DNA from: Nitrospira sp.
Lineage (GTDB): Bacteria; Nitrospirota; Nitrospiria; Nitrospirales; Nitrospiraceae
DNA length: 64,000 nucleotides
Assembly (NCBI GenBank): GCA_024998595.1
Contig: JACOEK010000004.1
Location: 434,001-498,000, forward strand
Direction: 5' to 3'
Numbering within the stretch: the first letter of the stretch is position 1; each line of letters begins with the position of its first letter. Positions 38,083 through 47,679 of the stretch are shown piece after piece. The notes beneath the pieces were generated by a model. It was not told the DNA's origin. It ran no database searches and saw nothing but the letters and a program-made list of their open reading frames with translations. The position numbers and the translations under genes are program-made.

Positions 38083-39132
38083 ATGTCGTCATCATCAGCC
38101 TTGTCTCGATACGTTCTGGTGACTGGAGTAGCCGGATTTCTGGGATCCCATCTCCTCGATCGGCTTCTGGCCGGCGGGCATCGGGTCATCGGGATCGATG
38201 ATCTGTCCAAGGGCTCGTTGTGCAACATCGCGGGGCAGATGGGAAACCCGGCGTTTCGGTTTCTCGAGCGCGACGTCACCGATCCGAACGTGTTCAGCGA
38301 CATCCTCGAAGACGTTGAGTACATCGTCCATCTGGCTTCCCACAAAATTCCTCGCTACGGAAACTCATTGGCGACGCTTCGGGTTAATACCAGAGGCTGT
38401 GAACACGCGCTGGAATTCGCGCGGAAAGTGGGTTGCAAAACGGTGATTGCCTCGACCTCCGATGTGTACGGACGAAATCCCAAGCTGCCGTTCGGGGAAG
38501 ATGACGACTCGGTCTTCGGTTCGTCGAAGGTGGCTCGCTGGGGGTATGCCGTGTCGAAACTGTTCACTGAGCATCTGGGGTTTGCCTATCAGGAAGCCTA
38601 TGGATTGCCGATTTCCATCCTTCGGTTTTTCGGATCGTATGGACCGAGAAACCATGTGAGCTGGTGGGGAGGGCCTCAGGCCGTGTTTATCGACGCCATT
38701 TTGAATGATCGAGAGATTACGATTCATGGCGACGGCCTGCAGACACGGAGCTTCACATACGTGAGCGACACCGTCGAGGGAATCTATGCCGCCATGGTGA
38801 CGCCCGCAGCATATGGGGAAATTCTTAATATCGGGACGACCCATGAGGTCACCATTGTCGAACTGGCTCGCACGATCCATCGTCTGGCCGGCACTCCCTG
38901 GCCTCTAAAATCCACTTTCGTGCCCTATCAAAGCTTTACCGGCGGCAAGTATGAGGATGTCCGGCGAAGAGTCCCTGATATCGAACGCTCACAACGAATT
39001 CTGGGGGTGACTGCTCGAGTCGGGTTAGAGGAAGGGCTGATACATACGATCAATTGGCAACGAGCTCTTTCTGCGCCGATTCCTGTTGCCAATGAGACAC
39101 CGCGCCTGGAGGAAGCAGCCGTCAGAGTGTGA
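38083..39132 (+). CDS. NAD-dependent sugar epimerase/dehydratase (extended SDR)
   Basis: 349 residues. The NAD-binding glycine motif is VTGVAGFLGSHLLDRLLAGG near residue 12, and the catalytic Tyr-x3-Lys is GYAVSKLFTEH near residue 155, preceded by STSDVYG. The fold is that of UDP-glucose 4-epimerases and dTDP-glucose 4,6-dehydratases; the exact substrate cannot be told. Its stop overlaps the GTG of the next gene. Confidence 0.88.
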   Translation: MSSSSALSRYVLVTGVAGFLGSHLLDRLLAGGHRVIGIDDLSKGSLCNIAGQMGNPAFRFLERDVTDPNVFSDILEDVEYIVHLASHKIPRYGNSLATLRVNTRGCEHALEFARKVGCKTVIASTSDVYGRNPKLPFGEDDDSVFGSSKVARWGYAVSKLFTEHLGFAYQEAYGLPISILRFFGSYGPRNHVSWWGGPQAVFIDAILNDREITIHGDGLQTRSFTYVSDTVEGIYAAMVTPAAYGEILNIGTTHEVTIVELARTIHRLAGTPWPLKSTFVPYQSFTGGKYEDVRRRVPDIERSQRILGVTARVGLEEGLIHTINWQRALSAPIPVANETPRLEEAAVRV

Positions 39133-40520
39133 CCGTTCTCATTTCGCCTAGGAAACCACGTATGCCGTTGCGCGTCGGAATCATCGGTGCCGGAATCATG
39201 GGGCTGTCGCTGGCTCAGCGCCTGTCGTCGAATGGCGCGCAGGTAACTTTGTTCGACCGTGAGCCCCAGGCTGGAGGGCTGACGACCTATCACGACTATG
39301 GAGACTTTTGGTGGGATCGTTTCTACCATGTGATTCTCTCTTCAGACAGACACCTCATCGGATATCTGCACGAGATCGGGTTGGGGGACCGGCTTCGTTG
39401 GAGCCCCGCCCGGTCCGGTCTCTATGCCAAGGGGCGGATGTATCCAGTCACCAGCCCGTGGGAGTTACTGCGTTTTCCCTTGGTGGGAATGATAGGGAAA
39501 GTACGATTGGCGCACACGATACTGGCCTGCAACCGCATTCGGGACTGGCGCGCGCTGGAGGCCGTCTCCGTGGAAGAGTGGTTGATCGGCCTCTGCGGAC
39601 GCCGGACCTACGAGGCGTTCTGGAAACCGCTGCTGCTGGCCAAGCTGGGAGAACAGTACAGGCGCGTGTCGGCGGTATTTATCTGGTCCTACATTACGCG
39701 CCTGTTTTCCACTCGTGATACCAGGGCGCAGCGGAACCAGCTTGGGTATGTGTCAGGCGGGTATCGCACGGTGATTCAGCGGCTCGAAACGCTGATCCAA
39801 GCGGCGGGCGGGACGATACGCTTAGGAACGGCCATCCAGGCAATCGAGTCTGCGCAAGGTGGTGGATTCTCGGTGAGAGGGAACGGAAGGGATGAGCATT
39901 TTGACAGAGTAATTTGGACCGGACCGATCGATGGCGGGAGTCCTTTGGCGACGAAAGGGCTGGTGTCGGTGGGAACATCATCAGGCCCTGTCGAATACCT
40001 TGGAGTCCTATGCCCTGTATTGGTCACCAGGCGACCGCTTGTGCCGTACTATACTCTGAATCTAGCCGCTCCGGAGATTCCTTTCACCGGTGTGATCGGG
40101 ATGAGCAGCATCGTTGCGGCGGAAGAAACGGCAGGGTTGTTCCTCACCTATTTCCCGAAATATTTGCCGTCCGACGATCCTCAACTGAAGCTTCCTGACG
40201 ACATTGTAAAGCCGCAGTTCGGTGAAGGGCTGCGGAAATTGTTCCCGGACTTGCAGGAGGCCGATATTGTCGGTCTCCATATCAACAGAGCGGCCAAGGT
40301 GCAGCCGCTTCAGGTGTTGCACTACTCGAAGCGGGTGCCAACAGTGACGACACGTCACAAAGATTTTTTTATCCTGAATACCTCGCAATTCGTCAATTCC
40401 ACGCTGAACAACAACGCGGTGATCGGGGCGGTCAACGAGTTTGTGCGAACGCATGGCCGCAGTTTCGAATCGACGCCCGATCGATCTCCGGCTGTATTGG
40501 AGACGGTTGAGGCTTCTTAG
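39129..40520 (+). CDS. FAD-dependent oxidoreductase of the amine oxidase/protoporphyrinogen-oxidase-like group
   Basis: 463 residues. The FAD-binding motif VGIIGAGIMGLSLAQRLSSN is near residue 15, with FDREPQAGGLTT as the second dinucleotide-binding part. A mid-protein LGYVSGGYRTVIQRLETLI fits the amine oxidase superfamily, which includes UDP-galactopyranose-mutase-like enzymes. In glycan loci such proteins appear beside glycosyltransferases and methyltransferases, but the reaction is unknown. Either the overlapping GTG or ATG 39162 could be the start. Confidence 0.75.
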   Translation: MTVLISPRKPRMPLRVGIIGAGIMGLSLAQRLSSNGAQVTLFDREPQAGGLTTYHDYGDFWWDRFYHVILSSDRHLIGYLHEIGLGDRLRWSPARSGLYAKGRMYPVTSPWELLRFPLVGMIGKVRLAHTILACNRIRDWRALEAVSVEEWLIGLCGRRTYEAFWKPLLLAKLGEQYRRVSAVFIWSYITRLFSTRDTRAQRNQLGYVSGGYRTVIQRLETLIQAAGGTIRLGTAIQAIESAQGGGFSVRGNGRDEHFDRVIWTGPIDGGSPLATKGLVSVGTSSGPVEYLGVLCPVLVTRRPLVPYYTLNLAAPEIPFTGVIGMSSIVAAEETAGLFLTYFPKYLPSDDPQLKLPDDIVKPQFGEGLRKLFPDLQEADIVGLHINRAAKVQPLQVLHYSKRVPTVTTRHKDFFILNTSQFVNSTLNNNAVIGAVNEFVRTHGRSFESTPDRSPAVLETVEAS

Positions 40521-40521
40521 T

Positions 40522-41196
40522 ATGGATTCCATGAACAGGCAAGCTTCCGATAGTCTGGTTCCGACACTCTTGCCTCCGACGGCGCTGGTGAAAACCAGTG
40601 ACGTCGACAAAGCCGAATGGAATTTCCGTCCGCTGCTAGGCCTGGTCCAGCGACTTCGATTCCGAATGATTCTGTCCCTGCTCCCGAAGCAGCCTGTCGG
40701 GCGTCTATTGGAAATCGGATACGGGAGCGGTGTGTTTTTGCCGGAGCTGGCCAAGCGTTGCCACGAACTGTACGGGATCGATCCTCACCAACGAGCCGCC
40801 GCTGTATCGCGCAACCTGATCTCGCATCGGGTGGACGCCAAGCTGTTCTCAGGCAGCGCCTTGGCCTTGCCGTTTCAGGATGAGTCGTTTGATTGCATTG
40901 TGGCCGTGAGTTGCCTGGAGTATATGGATCCATTCGAGCAGGCCGCTGCGGAAATCAGACGCATCATGAAGCCGGATGGTTCGCTGGTCTTTGTCACACC
41001 GGGTAATTCTCCCATTCTTGATTTGGCCCATTACCTCCTGACCGGGTGTCGAGCGCAAGAGCATTACGGTCAACGCCGGGCTTCCCTCATTCCCACCATA
41101 CTCCGAACGTTTGCTGTGCAACAGGAAGCACGGGCCCCGCAGGTCGGCAGCAGTGTGGTCACGCTGTATCGCGCGATGCGTGTGGGCGCCCGTTAA
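40522..41196 (+). CDS. Class I SAM-dependent methyltransferase
   Basis: 224 residues. Motif I is LLEIGYGSGVFLPELAKRC near residue 63, with GIDPHQRAAAVSRNL as the acidic loop and LPFQDESFDCIVAVSCLEYM near residue 120. The ATG one base after the preceding stop is the sensible start, although the frame is open further upstream. A third glycan-modifying methyltransferase candidate in this locus. Confidence 0.83.
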   Translation: MDSMNRQASDSLVPTLLPPTALVKTSDVDKAEWNFRPLLGLVQRLRFRMILSLLPKQPVGRLLEIGYGSGVFLPELAKRCHELYGIDPHQRAAAVSRNLISHRVDAKLFSGSALALPFQDESFDCIVAVSCLEYMDPFEQAAAEIRRIMKPDGSLVFVTPGNSPILDLAHYLLTGCRAQEHYGQRRASLIPTILRTFAVQQEARAPQVGSSVVTLYRAMRVGAR

Positions 41197-41225
41197 GACC
41201 GAATATTTGGAGCAGAAGGGTCACG

Positions 41226-42188
41226 ATGGAAAAGCCTCTTGCAAGTCTCTCCTGCGATTTGGATGACAAGTGGGCCTATATGAAAACCCACGGCAATCCA
41301 GCTTGGAAAGCACTTCCTTCCTACCTGGATCTGGTCGTGCCTCGAATTTTGTCCGGCTTGTTGCAGCATCAACTCAAGGCGACATTTTTTCTGGTCGGGC
41401 AGGACGCCGCATTGGAGAAGAATCTGGATCACTTCGCCGCGATCGCCGCGGCGGGTCATGAGATTGGAAACCACTCTTTCCATCACGACCCCTGGCTGCA
41501 TCGCTACGCAGAAGGCGCCATGGCCCGTGAACTGGCCATGGCGGAGGAATATATCGAGCAGGCGACCGGACAACGACCGATCGGGTTTCGAGGGCCCGGT
41601 TACAGCCTCTCGCAGACCACGGGGGCGGAGCTCAACCGCCGGGGATATCTCTACGATGCGTCCACCTTGCCGACCTTCATCGGGCCACTCGCGCGCGCCT
41701 ACTTCTTTATGTCCAGTGCGTTCACCAGGGAAGAGGCGGCCTATCGCAGCGCGATTTTTGGCGGAGTGCGAGACGGGTTCAGGAGCATTCAACCCTATCG
41801 ATGGGATGTCGGTGGGGAGGGGCTCATCGAAATCCCTGTGACGACGATGCCGTTTGTACGAATCCCGATTCACTTCAGTTATCTCCTGTACCTCAGTTTG
41901 TATTCGCGCACAGTGGCCCAAGGCTATTTCAGGACTGCCCTCGCTCTCTGCCGCACCTCGGGAGTTGAACCGTCCTTGCTGCTGCATCCCCTCGATTTTC
42001 TCGGCAATGACGAGGCTGACGGCGTCGCGTTTTTCCCGGGCATGCGGTTGCCGCTTAAGCACAAGTTGTCCATGATCGAGTGGGCACTGGAGGAGCTGAA
42101 GCAAACGTTTCAGGTCGTGACTATGCGTGAACATGCAACCAAAGTTGCTCGGCAGACTGCTGTGCCCGTTCTAAGTCCGACGATCTAA
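41226..42188 (+). CDS. NodB-type polysaccharide deacetylase
   Basis: 320 residues of the CE4 family. LSCDLDDKW gives the catalytic and metal-binding Asp residues near residue 12. EIGNHSFHHDPW is the classical N-H-S-x-x-H motif near residue 80, and FRGPGYSLS follows near residue 120. No signal peptide is evident. The family removes N-acetyl groups from chitin-like or EPS hexosamines. ATG 41226 is preferred to the longer upstream frame, which would run inside the previous gene. Confidence 0.87.
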   Translation: MEKPLASLSCDLDDKWAYMKTHGNPAWKALPSYLDLVVPRILSGLLQHQLKATFFLVGQDAALEKNLDHFAAIAAAGHEIGNHSFHHDPWLHRYAEGAMARELAMAEEYIEQATGQRPIGFRGPGYSLSQTTGAELNRRGYLYDASTLPTFIGPLARAYFFMSSAFTREEAAYRSAIFGGVRDGFRSIQPYRWDVGGEGLIEIPVTTMPFVRIPIHFSYLLYLSLYSRTVAQGYFRTALALCRTSGVEPSLLLHPLDFLGNDEADGVAFFPGMRLPLKHKLSMIEWALEELKQTFQVVTMREHATKVARQTAVPVLSPTI

Positions 42189-42245
42189 CCCTGGTGACGT
42201 CAATTCCGTCTCGAATCTCGCAAAGGATTTCGGAGACTTGTAATC

Positions 42246-43340
42246 ATGAAAGTCGTGTCGATCATCGGGGCCCGGCCGCAGTTCATCAAGTGCGCGCCGG
42301 TGTCCCGCGCCTTGCGGAAGGTCGCTCAGGAAGTGCTGGTTCATACCGGACAGCATTATGACGACAGTATGAGCGGCGTGTTTTTTCGTGAACTCGGCAT
42401 TGCCGATCCCGACTATCATCTCGGTATCGGCTCCGGACCCCATGGACACCAAACGGGCGACATGCTGAAGGGCGTGGAAGAGATTCTCCTGAAGGAAGCC
42501 CCTGAGATGGTCCTGGTCTATGGCGATACCAATTCCACGCTGGCCGGTGCACTGGCTGCGGTGAAGCTCCATGTGCCGGTGGTACACGTTGAGGCGGGAT
42601 TGCGAAGTTTCAATCGCAGAATGCCGGAGGAAATTAATCGAGTCGTCACCGATCAACTATCCACTCTTTTATTGTGCCCGACGGAGACAGCCGTGGAGAA
42701 TCTGCGGCGCGAGGGAGTGACGCAAGGGGTGTATGTTGTCGGAGATGTGATGTACGACGCCCTTATGGACAGTGTCGAAAGAGCCCAACAGACCTCCACC
42801 ATTCTTGAACGGTTGAGAATCACACCGCAGGGGTACTTGCTGGCTACGGTGCACCGTGCCGACAATACCGACCAGTCCATGCACCTGAACGGCATTCTGT
42901 CAGCGTTGAACCGGCTCTCCGGTCCCGACCGAATGATCGTGTTCCCCGTCCATCCGAGGACTAGAAAACAACTCGAGCAAATATCCTTTTCACCTTCTCC
43001 CTATCTGCTCCTGATCGACCCCGTGCCGTACCTGGACATGGTCTGTTTGGAAAGTAATGCGCACGTGATTGTCACCGACTCGGGCGGCATCCAAAAGGAA
43101 GCCTATTGGCTGGGCGTTCCCTGTATCACGCTTCGGGAAGAGACCGAATGGGTTGAGACGGTCGCGAGCGGGTGGAACTGTCTGGTCGGGACGGCGACGG
43201 ATCGAATTGTTTCTGCAGTCTGCGCGGCCAGCGCCGGGCGTATTGATGTGTGGCCCTATTCGCGCGGAGAGGCGTCCACGTCAGTCGCACAGAGGATTAC
43301 CGCGTACGCGTCGGAACAGATGACGGCCAGTCCCGTTTAA
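42246..43340 (+). CDS. wecB: UDP-N-acetylglucosamine 2-epimerase (WecB/WbpI type)
   Basis: 364 residues, non-hydrolysing family. The N-terminus MKVVSIIGARPQFIKCAPVS is diagnostic. HTGQHYDDSMSGVFFRELGI, VYGDTNSTLAG, VEAGLRSFNRRMPEEINR and VTDSGGIQKEAYWLGVPCIT are all conserved, including the catalytic acidic residues and the active-site Arg. It makes UDP-ManNAc or, in the WbpI role, the manno epimer of a 2,3-diacetamido-uronic sugar. The WbpB-WbpD fusion and WbpE-like aminotransferase in the same locus favour the latter (inference). Confidence 0.93.
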   Translation: MKVVSIIGARPQFIKCAPVSRALRKVAQEVLVHTGQHYDDSMSGVFFRELGIADPDYHLGIGSGPHGHQTGDMLKGVEEILLKEAPEMVLVYGDTNSTLAGALAAVKLHVPVVHVEAGLRSFNRRMPEEINRVVTDQLSTLLLCPTETAVENLRREGVTQGVYVVGDVMYDALMDSVERAQQTSTILERLRITPQGYLLATVHRADNTDQSMHLNGILSALNRLSGPDRMIVFPVHPRTRKQLEQISFSPSPYLLLIDPVPYLDMVCLESNAHVIVTDSGGIQKEAYWLGVPCITLREETEWVETVASGWNCLVGTATDRIVSAVCAASAGRIDVWPYSRGEASTSVAQRITAYASEQMTASPV

Positions 43341-43422
43341 GCCGGTAGCCTATTCATTCAACCACGATCTGTCCCACGCATTTGTCACGGATCGTCGGAA
43401 CCCATAAAGAGTACTCCCAGGT

Positions 43423-44361
43423 ATGCATCGTCCGATTCAATGGCCAGACGGTAAATCGTTTGCCTTTACCATTTTTGACGACCCTGACTATCAAGCCAGG
43501 GGGAGCGTTGGACCAGTCTATACGCTGCTTGCTGAATTGGGCCTGCTCAGCACGGTGTCGGTGTGGCCCCTACGGGGTGCAAGTCGTCCCCGAATCGGGG
43601 GAGTGACCTGCGAGGATTCTGCCTACTTGGAATGGGTTCTCGGTTTACAGCGCAAGGGGTTCGAAATCGGGCTGCACAATGTCACCTATCACACTTCCAA
43701 CAGGCAGGAGACCAACAACGGCCTGGAACGGTTTAAGGAGTTGTTCGGTCATTATCCGCATAGTATGGCAAATCATTCCGGCTGCAGGGAAGGGATGTAT
43801 TGGGGCCGCGATCGTCTGAGCGGCGCTCACCGTCTGGTGTACGACCTTCTTCACCTGCGCCAATCCCGTGGCGAATTCGAGGGACATGTGGAGCGAAGCC
43901 CGCTCTTCTGGGGTGATCTCTGCCGCGAGAAAGTTCGATACGTGAGGAACTTCACGTTTTCGGAAATCAATACGCTCAAGGTCTGCCCCTTGATGCCGTA
44001 TCACGATCCCGACCGTCCTTTCGTGAAGTCCTGGTTTGCCGGGGCGGAGGGACCTTGTGTCACCACCTTCACGAACATGTTGTGCGAGAAAAATCAGGAT
44101 CGGCTCGCCGAAGAAGGCGGCGCCTGCATCATGTATACGCATTTTGCGCAGGGCTTTGTCGAGAACGGCCGCGTTCACAAACGGTTCGAGACGTTGATGA
44201 GGCGTTTGAGCCGGTTGAACGGATGGTTCGTTCCGGTCCATACCCTCTTAGATTTCCTCGCTACCACACAACAAGGTCAACCAATTCCGGCGTCCGACCG
44301 GTCGCGAGTCGAGCGTCGCTGGTTGTTACAAAAGATATTCAAGACGAGGGGCCGGTCCTGA
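43423..44361 (+). CDS. NodB-like polysaccharide deacetylase family protein
   Basis: 312 residues. The opening FAFTIFDDPDYQ has the paired Asp of the CE4-like barrel, and EIGLHNVTYHTSNRQETN near residue 85 supplies two His where metal ligands are expected. A later MANHSGCREG is unusual. It is less canonical than the copy at 41226, so it might have another hydrolytic or binding role. No signal peptide is visible. Confidence 0.65.
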   Translation: MHRPIQWPDGKSFAFTIFDDPDYQARGSVGPVYTLLAELGLLSTVSVWPLRGASRPRIGGVTCEDSAYLEWVLGLQRKGFEIGLHNVTYHTSNRQETNNGLERFKELFGHYPHSMANHSGCREGMYWGRDRLSGAHRLVYDLLHLRQSRGEFEGHVERSPLFWGDLCREKVRYVRNFTFSEINTLKVCPLMPYHDPDRPFVKSWFAGAEGPCVTTFTNMLCEKNQDRLAEEGGACIMYTHFAQGFVENGRVHKRFETLMRRLSRLNGWFVPVHTLLDFLATTQQGQPIPASDRSRVERRWLLQKIFKTRGRS

Positions 44362-44448
44362 TTGGGCCACAGATTCGCGCCCCGGGTTGGCTCATTGTGG
44401 CTCTGATTTGTGTGTCTTTGTCGTAAGGAATGACCCGCATACATTCTT

Positions 44449-45486
44449 ATGTATCGATTTGAATTGCTGAATCCTGAAAACGATGGTCCCTGGAGCAGGG
44501 TGTATTCCTATGAAAGCAGCACTGTGTTTCAAACACGGGCGTGGATTGCCTTCCTTGTGGCTACCCAGCACGCTGTTCCGGTGATTGTGGGGATACGAGA
44601 TGGCGATCGCGCCGTGGGGTACTTCGTCGGCTTGATCGTGGAGCGCTTCGGGGTACGAATTCTGGGTAGTCCTTTTCCAGGCTGGACCACCGATTACATG
44701 GGATTCGTGTTGGAGCCCGGCAGCTGTCGTATCTCAGCCCTTCGCGGACTGTTTGACTTTGCTTTTGAACGTCTCGGTTGTGCGCATGTTGAAGTCATGG
44801 ATCGGCAGCTCACGACCCAAGATCTCAGCCACGTAAATGCCAACTATCGGCTCTACGAAGGATTTGCGGTCGACCTGTCGTTAGATGAGGCGACGCTCTT
44901 TGCAAACTTCACGAGCCCCTGCCGTCGTTGCATCCGGAAGGCAGACAAGGACGGCGTGCATGTCGAAGTCGCGCCGGCTGAGGGATTCGCTGAGGATTAT
45001 TATGAGCAACTCAAAGACGTCTTCGCGAAGCAGAGCCTCGTTCCAACGTATGGTCTCGATCGCGTGAGACAGTTAATCGCGCATCTGCACCCTGTCGGTT
45101 ACCTGCTTCTTCTACGAGCGCGCGATCGTAGCGGACGCTCTATCGCTACCGGCATTTTTCCGTTTCTTCACGGGGTGATGTATTTCTGGGGCGGCGCGAG
45201 CTGGCGGGAATTTCAAATCCTTCGTCCGAATCAGGCGTTGCACTGGTTTGCCATGAAACATGCGAAGGCTCATGGCGTTCATACGTATGATTTGGGCGGC
45301 GCGGGTGAGTACAAGCGCCAGTACGGCGGCCGTGAGATCCGGACTCCCTGGATCAGAAAATCCAAATATGCGTGGATGGAGCCTGCGCGTACCCTGGCAC
45401 AAGAGGCATTCAGGGTCCGTCAGCAGATGCAGGGACAATGGCGCCAGCTATTTGCAAAGACTCGAGCGGTATCTGTCAATACGTAG
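44449..45486 (+). CDS. FemAB/GNAT-like acyl- or aminoacyltransferase of the exosortase-EPS type
   Basis: 345 residues with a double GNAT fold. FQTRAWIAFLVATQHAVPVI near residue 25, SPCRRCIRKADKDGVHVE near 155, and YFWGGASWREFQILRPNQAL near 243 match the BioF2-like/FemAB-related group that recurs in PEP-CTERM/exosortase EPS loci (TIGR03019-like). Such proteins transfer amino-acid or acyl groups to a glycan or peptide; the donor here is unknown. Confidence 0.8.
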   Translation: MYRFELLNPENDGPWSRVYSYESSTVFQTRAWIAFLVATQHAVPVIVGIRDGDRAVGYFVGLIVERFGVRILGSPFPGWTTDYMGFVLEPGSCRISALRGLFDFAFERLGCAHVEVMDRQLTTQDLSHVNANYRLYEGFAVDLSLDEATLFANFTSPCRRCIRKADKDGVHVEVAPAEGFAEDYYEQLKDVFAKQSLVPTYGLDRVRQLIAHLHPVGYLLLLRARDRSGRSIATGIFPFLHGVMYFWGGASWREFQILRPNQALHWFAMKHAKAHGVHTYDLGGAGEYKRQYGGREIRTPWIRKSKYAWMEPARTLAQEAFRVRQQMQGQWRQLFAKTRAVSVNT

Positions 45487-45529
45487 CCAGCAACAACAAC
45501 CACGAACCAGTAACCTTACAGGTGCACCG

Positions 45530-46675
45530 ATGAATGTTCCACTTCTCGATCTGAAAGCACAGCACGAACCCCTTCGCAAAGATCTCCTTGTCGCCATGGA
45601 GCGTGTTCTGGATCAGAATAATTTCATCCTCGGCCGAGAGGTCAAGGAGTTGGAAACGCAGGTGGCCGCCTATTCCCAGACGCGCTTCGCCGTCGGTGTT
45701 TCCTCCGGTACCGATGCGTTGCTAGCTGCATTAATGGCCTTGGACATCAAGTCCGGGGACGAAGTCATCACCACGCCTTTGTCATTTTTTGCGACGGTGG
45801 GCGCCATCGTGCGGCTCGGCGCGACGCCGGTGTTCGTCGACATCGATCCCGTCACGTACAACATCGATCCGACACGCATTGAGGCGGCGGTGACGGCACG
45901 CACGAAGGCGATCATCCCGGTCCACCTTTACGGCCAGTGCGCAGATATGACCCCCATTCTCGAAATTGCGTCGAAACACGGGCTGGCAGTCGTGGAGGAC
46001 GCGGCACAAGCCATCGGATCTGAGTATCGTGGCGGTCGGCGCGCCGGAAGCATGGGCACGATGGGATGCTTCTCATTCTTTCCGAGCAAGAACCTCGGAG
46101 GACTAGGCGACGGTGGTATGGTCGTTACGAACGATGAACGACTGGCCGAACGGTTACAAGTCCTGCGGGTCCAGGGCGGCAAACCGAAATATTACCACCG
46201 CGTCATCGGCGGCAACTTCCGGCTCGACACACTGCAGGCGGCGGTCTTGAGCGTCAAACTACCATATCTGGATCGTTGGACAGCCTTACGGCAGCAACAT
46301 GCGGAACTGTATGAATCACTATTCCGGCAATCGGGGGTGGAATCTGCATACGGAGTGCGCCTGCCGCACGCGGTCTACAAGCAGGACGGTGTCGGCCACT
46401 ACCATATTTACAACCAGTTTGTGATGGCCGTCCCCAAGCGAGATGCGTTACGCGACTATCTCAAGGAGAAGGGTGTCGGCACGGAAATATACTATCCGGT
46501 GCCGCTGCATCTTCAGGAATGCCTTATGTCATTGGGGCATCGCGCCGGAGACTATCCTGAAGCGGAGCGAGCGTGCCGGGATTTGGTCGCCCTGCCGATC
46601 TACCCGGAACTGATTGCTGATCAACAGCACTATGTCGCACAGAGATTGTGTGAAGGGCTGGCGGCATTACAGTGA
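45530..46675 (+). CDS. DegT/DnrJ/EryC1 sugar aminotransferase (WbpE-like)
   Basis: 381 residues, PLP-dependent. The start VPLLDLKAQHEPLRKDL is typical of the WbpE/VioA branch. FFPSKNLGGLGDGGMVVTND carries the PLP-binding Lys near residue 188, and VVEDAAQAIGSEYRGG carries the cofactor Asp. In the diacetamido-uronic pathway WbpE aminates the 3-keto sugar made by WbpB; the WbpB-WbpD fusion in this locus would work before and after it. It is the last sugar-nucleotide gene before the transposase-like gene. Confidence 0.9.
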   Translation: MNVPLLDLKAQHEPLRKDLLVAMERVLDQNNFILGREVKELETQVAAYSQTRFAVGVSSGTDALLAALMALDIKSGDEVITTPLSFFATVGAIVRLGATPVFVDIDPVTYNIDPTRIEAAVTARTKAIIPVHLYGQCADMTPILEIASKHGLAVVEDAAQAIGSEYRGGRRAGSMGTMGCFSFFPSKNLGGLGDGGMVVTNDERLAERLQVLRVQGGKPKYYHRVIGGNFRLDTLQAAVLSVKLPYLDRWTALRQQHAELYESLFRQSGVESAYGVRLPHAVYKQDGVGHYHIYNQFVMAVPKRDALRDYLKEKGVGTEIYYPVPLHLQECLMSLGHRAGDYPEAERACRDLVALPIYPELIADQQHYVAQRLCEGLAALQ

Positions 46676-46939
46676 TGCTACGTAGATTAGGTTGATGATG
46701 TGGCATGGCGGAAGTTGGTCACGCCCGCGAATGGTCCAGCCATGTGTAATGTGTTTTGAACGCCTGTCTCTACGGCTTCAGTAGAAAAAGATTCTGGCCG
46801 TTGTTGTCCGAGCTCCTATCTTCACTCTACTTGGTGAGGGAACTGCGGACAGTTTCTCCGGCATTCATTGCAAAGCGAAAACCGGCGTCTCGCTAAAAAT
46901 GCCGGTAGCTCGTCTCCCTGCCACTACAAGGATGTATTC

Positions 46940-47446
46940 ATGACCAATCGAGAGCAGCTGATCAAGGCGAGGCTGGCCATACTCACGATGGCGGCGGAGC
47001 TCAACAATGTGGTCAAAGTCTGTAAACTGGCGGGGGTGAGCCGGTCTCATTTCTATGCCATGAAAAAAGCGTATGAGACTCAGGGAAAGGAAGGATTGGC
47101 TCCGCGAGTGCGTCGGAAGCCATTGATGCCTAATCGCACACCGGAGTGGCTCGAAGGGCATATCCTCGCTAAAACACAAGAGAATCCAACGGTGAGTTAC
47201 GTCCGGCTGGCCGGGCAGTTGCAGGGGAGCGGGGTCGCAGTCACTCCGGCCATGGTTCGATACGTCTGGCAACGGGAGGGGCTATCGACCCGTCATGCTC
47301 GTCTGCATTGGGTCAAGGTGAAGGTCCGTCAGGCTTGTGTTCAGCGGGAATTTGGGAGAGACGATGGCGACCACTCTGATAGCTCTTCGGCGGCACGTCA
47401 CTGTGCCGCCGGTGCGATCGGGCACGACGGTGCGTCCCCTTTATGA
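46940..47446 (+). pseudogene. Truncated IS481-like transposase HTH gene
   Basis: 168 residues. The first about 130 look like the N-terminal winged HTH pair of IS481-type transposases (EQLIKARLAILTMAAELNNV, VSRSHFYAMKKAYETQGKEG, MVRYVWQREGLSTRHARLHW). The DDE catalytic core is absent. The last 35 residues (rich in Asp, Ser and His) do not look like a protein domain, suggesting a frameshift or deletion junction. AAGGA precedes the ATG. It could be a remnant or a reused DNA-binding protein. No terminal repeats were found. Confidence 0.65.
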
Positions 47447-47516
47447 CTTCCTTGTGATACTAGATGTTGGTTCTTGTCCTGAGTGCTTTAACTAAGTAGT
47501 TGCACTCCCATTTTTC

Positions 47517-47545
47517 TTGACGTTCTCTCTCCAGAGCGGGACAAT
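47517..47545 (+). promoter_or_regulatory. Candidate sigma-70 promoter of the tiny PEP-CTERM-like gene
   Basis: TTGACG at 47517-47522 and GACAAT at 47540-47545, exactly 17 bases apart, lie about 130 bases before the small gene's ATG. The -10 box is only 4/6. It would give an independent transcript with a leader of about 125 bases. Confidence 0.35.
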
Positions 47546-47679
47546 GCGTGCCTACTACGATGTTGGAGTTTCGTGTGAGCGCCACGAACGCATAGGCGGA
47601 ATATCGGTCAGGTTTTAGCGGTTACGGCTGTTACGATTGTGAGTCCAAGCAGGGTGTTCTTTAACGAAGGGAGGCATGA

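Noticed and set aside
41193-42134. A 313-codon minus-strand open frame opposite the deacetylase
   Set aside because: The plus-strand gene has the complete CE4 motif set; the reverse frame has none.
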